A stretch of 8,428 nucleotides of DNA from DATAYA01 sp036272815 (GTDB taxonomy: Bacteria; Pseudomonadota; Alphaproteobacteria; Acetobacterales; Acetobacteraceae). Numbering within the stretch: the stretch's first letter is position 1; the number at the start of each line of letters is the position of its first letter. Shown piece by piece: positions 6,641-8,428 of the stretch. The stretch is taken from NCBI GenBank assembly GCA_036272815.1, contig DATAYA010000213.1, positions 1 to 8,428 on the forward strand. The letters are read 5' to 3'. Made by a program: the position numbers and the translations under genes. Under the pieces are notes generated by a model. The model had not been told where the DNA came from, did not search any database, and saw only the letters and a list, made by a program, of their open reading frames with translations.

Positions 6641-7143
6641 CGATCATCACGACCTTGGCCGCGCCGTTCGACGTCTTCGAGGGCGTGGTCCGCCCGGAGT
6701 GGATCGACGCCAACGGGCACATGAACCTTGCCTACTACGTCGTGCTGTTCGACCAGGCGACGGATGCGATCTTCGAGCCGCTCGGCATCGGCTGGACCTA
6801 TCGCCGCGCGACCGGCGACGGCACCTTCGCCGTCGAGAGCCACAACCTCTATGAGCGCGAGTTGCTGGAGGGCGACACGGTGCGGGTGCGCAGCATCGTG
6901 CTCGCGGCCGACGACAAGCGCCTCCATCTCGCGCACGAGATGCGCCGTGCCGCCGACGGCGCGCGGGCGGCGACGCAGGAGCTGATGTATCTGCACGTCG
7001 ATCTCGCAGCGCGCCGCGTCGCACCCTGGCCGCCGGCGCTGCGGAATGCGCTCGTTGCTGCCGCGACCGCGCACCGGGTGCTGGAGCGGCCGGATTGGAT
7101 CGGCCGGCGCATCGCGATGCCGGCCGAGAGCCGCAGCGTGTGA
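6637..7143 (+). CDS. Hotdog-fold thioesterase (acyl-CoA thioester hydrolase family)
   Basis: This 168-residue cytoplasmic protein is of normal length for the 4HBT/FAB-type hotdog hydrolases, which cleave acyl-CoA thioesters. The key signature WIDANGHMNLAYYVVLFDQATD spans about residues 22-43 (in parts: WIDANGHMN, LAYYVVLFD, QATD). Asp24 aligns with the catalytic Asp17 of Pseudomonas 4-hydroxybenzoyl-CoA thioesterase. A FAVESHNLYERELLEGD segment and the following strands complete the fold. The pattern recalls the thioesterase domain fused to L-carnitine dehydrogenase (betainyl-CoA thioesterase), but no carnitine gene is visible, so the substrate is unassigned. The start is the GTG at 6637, overlapping the lysR stop by four bases, with no Shine-Dalgarno sequence of its own. 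The next internal ATG (6721) falls inside the active-site motif and is excluded. Confidence 0.92.
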   Translation: MTIITTLAAPFDVFEGVVRPEWIDANGHMNLAYYVVLFDQATDAIFEPLGIGWTYRRATGDGTFAVESHNLYERELLEGDTVRVRSIVLAADDKRLHLAHEMRRAADGARAATQELMYLHVDLAARRVAPWPPALRNALVAAATAHRVLERPDWIGRRIAMPAESRSV

Positions 7144-7151
7144 TCCAGATC

Positions 7152-7163
7152 GCCGGATCCGGC
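7152..7163. repeat. 12-bp perfect palindrome
   Basis: GCCGGATCCGGC reads the same on both strands and lies nine bases after the thioesterase stop. In RNA it could fold only with a very tight loop, so a protein site or chance in GC-rich DNA is as likely as a hairpin. Confidence 0.5.
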
Positions 7164-7167
7164 CGCA

Positions 7168-7185
7168 ACCGGTGTTAACACCGGT
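7168..7185. repeat. 18-bp perfect palindrome, candidate operator or bidirectional hairpin
   Basis: ACCGGTGTTAACACCGGT is a perfect 18-bp palindrome 24 bases after the thioesterase stop, between convergent genes. It can form a hairpin with a 7-bp stem and a TTAA loop on either strand. No T-run follows in either direction, so a classical intrinsic terminator is not supported. A further 6-bp stem, GTCCCG (7184-7189) with CGGGAC (7201-7206), overlaps its right end. Possible roles are factor-dependent termination, mRNA 3'-end protection, or a dimeric regulator site. Confidence 0.6.
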
Positions 7186-7217
7186 CCCGCAGGAACGTGC
7201 CGGGACGACGAGCGACG

Positions 7218-7313
7218 ATGGCGCAGAACGGGCCGAACATCGCGGAGCCGGACCACTGGCCGGCATCCCGGCGCATGCCATCGCTGGACGCGCTGCGGGC
7301 GTGCGCCACGTGA
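7218..7313 (+). CDS. Doubtful 31-codon small ORF
   Basis: An ATG at 7218 opens a 31-residue frame ending in TGA at 7313, just before the stop of the convergent solute-binding gene. The product would start MAQNGPNIAEPDHW and end SLDALRACAT. There is no strong ribosome binding site (GACGAG about nine bases upstream is weak). The RMPSLDALRA segment faintly recalls the N-terminus of membrane acyltransferase 3 proteins (PSLDGLRA), so it might be a remnant, but no downstream membrane segment follows. Chance is the leading explanation. Confidence 0.15.
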   Translation: MAQNGPNIAEPDHWPASRRMPSLDALRACAT

Positions 7314-8428
7314 TTACGACTTGTGCACGTTCCAGAACAGCACGAAGCCGCCGTCGAGGATGCCCGAGACGCCGTCGCGATAGGCGATCGGGTTGAACAA
7401 CTGCCCGAGCGGGTAGAACGGCACGTCCTTGAAGAACTGCACCTGGATCTCGGAGGCGATCTTCTTCTGCGTGGGGAGGTCCTGGGAGGCGAACCAGGCC
7501 TCGCGGAGGCGCTCCCGGTCGGGGAATTTGGGCCAGCCGAACCAGCCGGCATCGCCGTTGCCGCGGATCGACGCGTCCGCCGCCGGGCTGAACATGTCGA
7601 GCCCGCCCCAGTAGGTGAAGAAGACGTTCCAGCCTCCGTTCTCCGGCGGCGCCTTGTTGCCCCGGCGTTCCACCAGCGTGCCCCAGTCCGTCGCCACGTA
7701 GTCGACGTGGAGCCCGGCCTTCTTCAGCATGTCCAGGCCGACATTGCAGGCGGCGTCGATGATCGGGAAATCGGTGGCGCCGAGCACGACGATCTTCTCG
7801 CCCTTGTAGCCGGAGGCGGCGATCGCCCGCCGCACCGCGGCGTAGTCAGGCTCGCCGACCAGCTTCGGCATCCCCGCATCGCTCGCCAGCGGCGAGACGG
7901 GGCAGAACACGCCGGCGGGCACATGCGACAGGGTCGGGTCGGTGCCCGCCGCAGCGGTCATGAACGCCCGCTGGTCGACGGCCCCCATCAGCGCGCGGCG
8001 GAAGGCGACGTTGTCGAACGGCGGATAGAGGAAATTGGGCCGCATGCAGCCAAGATCGCCGGTCGGGTCCTGGATCTCGATCGTGATCTGCCGGTCTCTG
8101 TGCAGCAGCGGCAGCAAATCCGCGGTCGGCGTCTCCCACCAGTCCATCTCGCCCGATTGCAGGGCGGCCGCCGCGGTCGCGGCGTCCGGGATGACGTGCC
8201 ACTCGACGCGGTCGAAATGGACGATTTTCGGGCCGGCGGTAAAGCTCGGGCGGCCGTTGCTGCGCGGCACGTAGTCGGGATTGCGCTCGTAGACGACGAG
8301 GCTGCCCGGTACGCGCTCGTTGGCGACAAACTTGTACGGCCCGCTGCCGACCATCTCGGTCACCTGCGTGAACGGGTCGGTTTTCGCCAGCCGCTCGGGC
8401 ATGATAACGGGCGCGTTGCTGCCGGACT
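7314..8428 (-). CDS. ABC transporter substrate-binding protein, family 5 (N-terminus cut by window edge)
   Basis: The frame runs open from the right edge to a TAA at 7314, giving about 370 residues. The true start and signal peptide lie outside the window; the ATG at 8402 is internal, since coding continues upstream of it. It is the C-terminal two thirds or so of an extracytoplasmic solute-binding protein of the SBP_bac_5 (peptide/nickel/oligopeptide) type. Typical segments are TEMVGSGPYKFVANE, VVYERNPDY, KIVHFDRVEWHVIPD, AAAALQSGEMDWWE, PPFDNVAFRRALMGAVDQ, and near the end KIASEIQVQFFKDVPFYPLGQ. Such proteins capture ligand in the periplasm for an inner-membrane permease. The ligand is not predictable here: family 5 binds peptides, opines, sugars and metals. 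No permease or ATPase genes are visible; they may lie off the right edge. The gene converges on the thioesterase. Confidence 0.93.
   Translation of the reverse strand, partial: SGSNAPVIMPERLAKTDPFTQVTEMVGSGPYKFVANERVPGSLVVYERNPDYVPRSNGRPSFTAGPKIVHFDRVEWHVIPDAATAAAALQSGEMDWWETPTADLLPLLHRDRQITIEIQDPTGDLGCMRPNFLYPPFDNVAFRRALMGAVDQRAFMTAAAGTDPTLSHVPAGVFCPVSPLASDAGMPKLVGEPDYAAVRRAIAASGYKGEKIVVLGATDFPIIDAACNVGLDMLKKAGLHVDYVATDWGTLVERRGNKAPPENGGWNVFFTYWGGLDMFSPAADASIRGNGDAGWFGWPKFPDRERLREAWFASQDLPTQKKIASEIQVQFFKDVPFYPLGQLFNPIAYRDGVSGILDGGFVLFWNVHKS

Noticed and set aside
1..8428. CRISPR arrays, transposases, integrated elements, tRNA or rRNA genes
   Set aside because: No regularly spaced repeats, no transposase or phage frames, and no cloverleaf or rRNA-like stretch was seen on either strand. 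The only recombinase is the housekeeping XerC.

Overview
The window is very GC-rich (roughly 70% or more by eye), with strong G/C preference at third codon positions. The gene families suggest an alphaproteobacterium, most likely of the Rhodospirillales/Acetobacteraceae. This is inferred from a DUF484-xerC block head to head with priA, a DUF2125 protein, and a family 5 ABC solute-binding protein of a style I associate with that family. No phylogenetic test was possible.

Region 1 (1-3105, minus strand) is a tightly packed four-gene run read right to left: DUF484 protein, tyrosine recombinase xerC (probable TTG start), phosphoribosylanthranilate isomerase trpF, and a DUF2125 protein that leaves the window at its left edge. 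Each junction shares 1 or 4 bases (TTGA, TGATG, ATGA), and the downstream genes lack good Shine-Dalgarno sequences, so translational coupling is likely. The most notable point is in TrpF: the residue aligning with the catalytic general acid (Asp126 in the Thermotoga enzyme) reads as Glu.

Region 2 (3106-3348) is the divergent spacer between DUF484 and priA. Its priA-proximal part is clearly less GC-rich than the surroundings and probably carries promoters. Region 3 (about 3349-5511, plus strand) is a complete priA replication-restart helicase with Walker A, DEEH, eight zinc-binding cysteines and the arginine-finger motif.

Region 4 (5512-5764) is non-coding, with a GC-rich hairpin after priA, a near-perfect 14/15-base tandem repeat and a small inverted repeat before the next gene. 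Region 5 (5765-7143, plus strand) is a two-gene unit: a LysR-family regulator and a hotdog-fold acyl-CoA thioesterase, overlapping by GTGA. Region 6 (7144-7313) is a convergent spacer with two perfect palindromes (12 and 18 bp) and a 31-codon ORF of doubtful status. Region 7 (7314-8428, minus strand) is the C-terminal part of a family 5 ABC transporter solute-binding protein whose start lies off the right edge.

The left half is largely housekeeping (chromosome dimer resolution, replication restart, tryptophan synthesis). The right half looks like a metabolic or transport region. I found no defence system, mobile element, CRISPR array or RNA gene, and nothing that clearly amounts to a new biological system.
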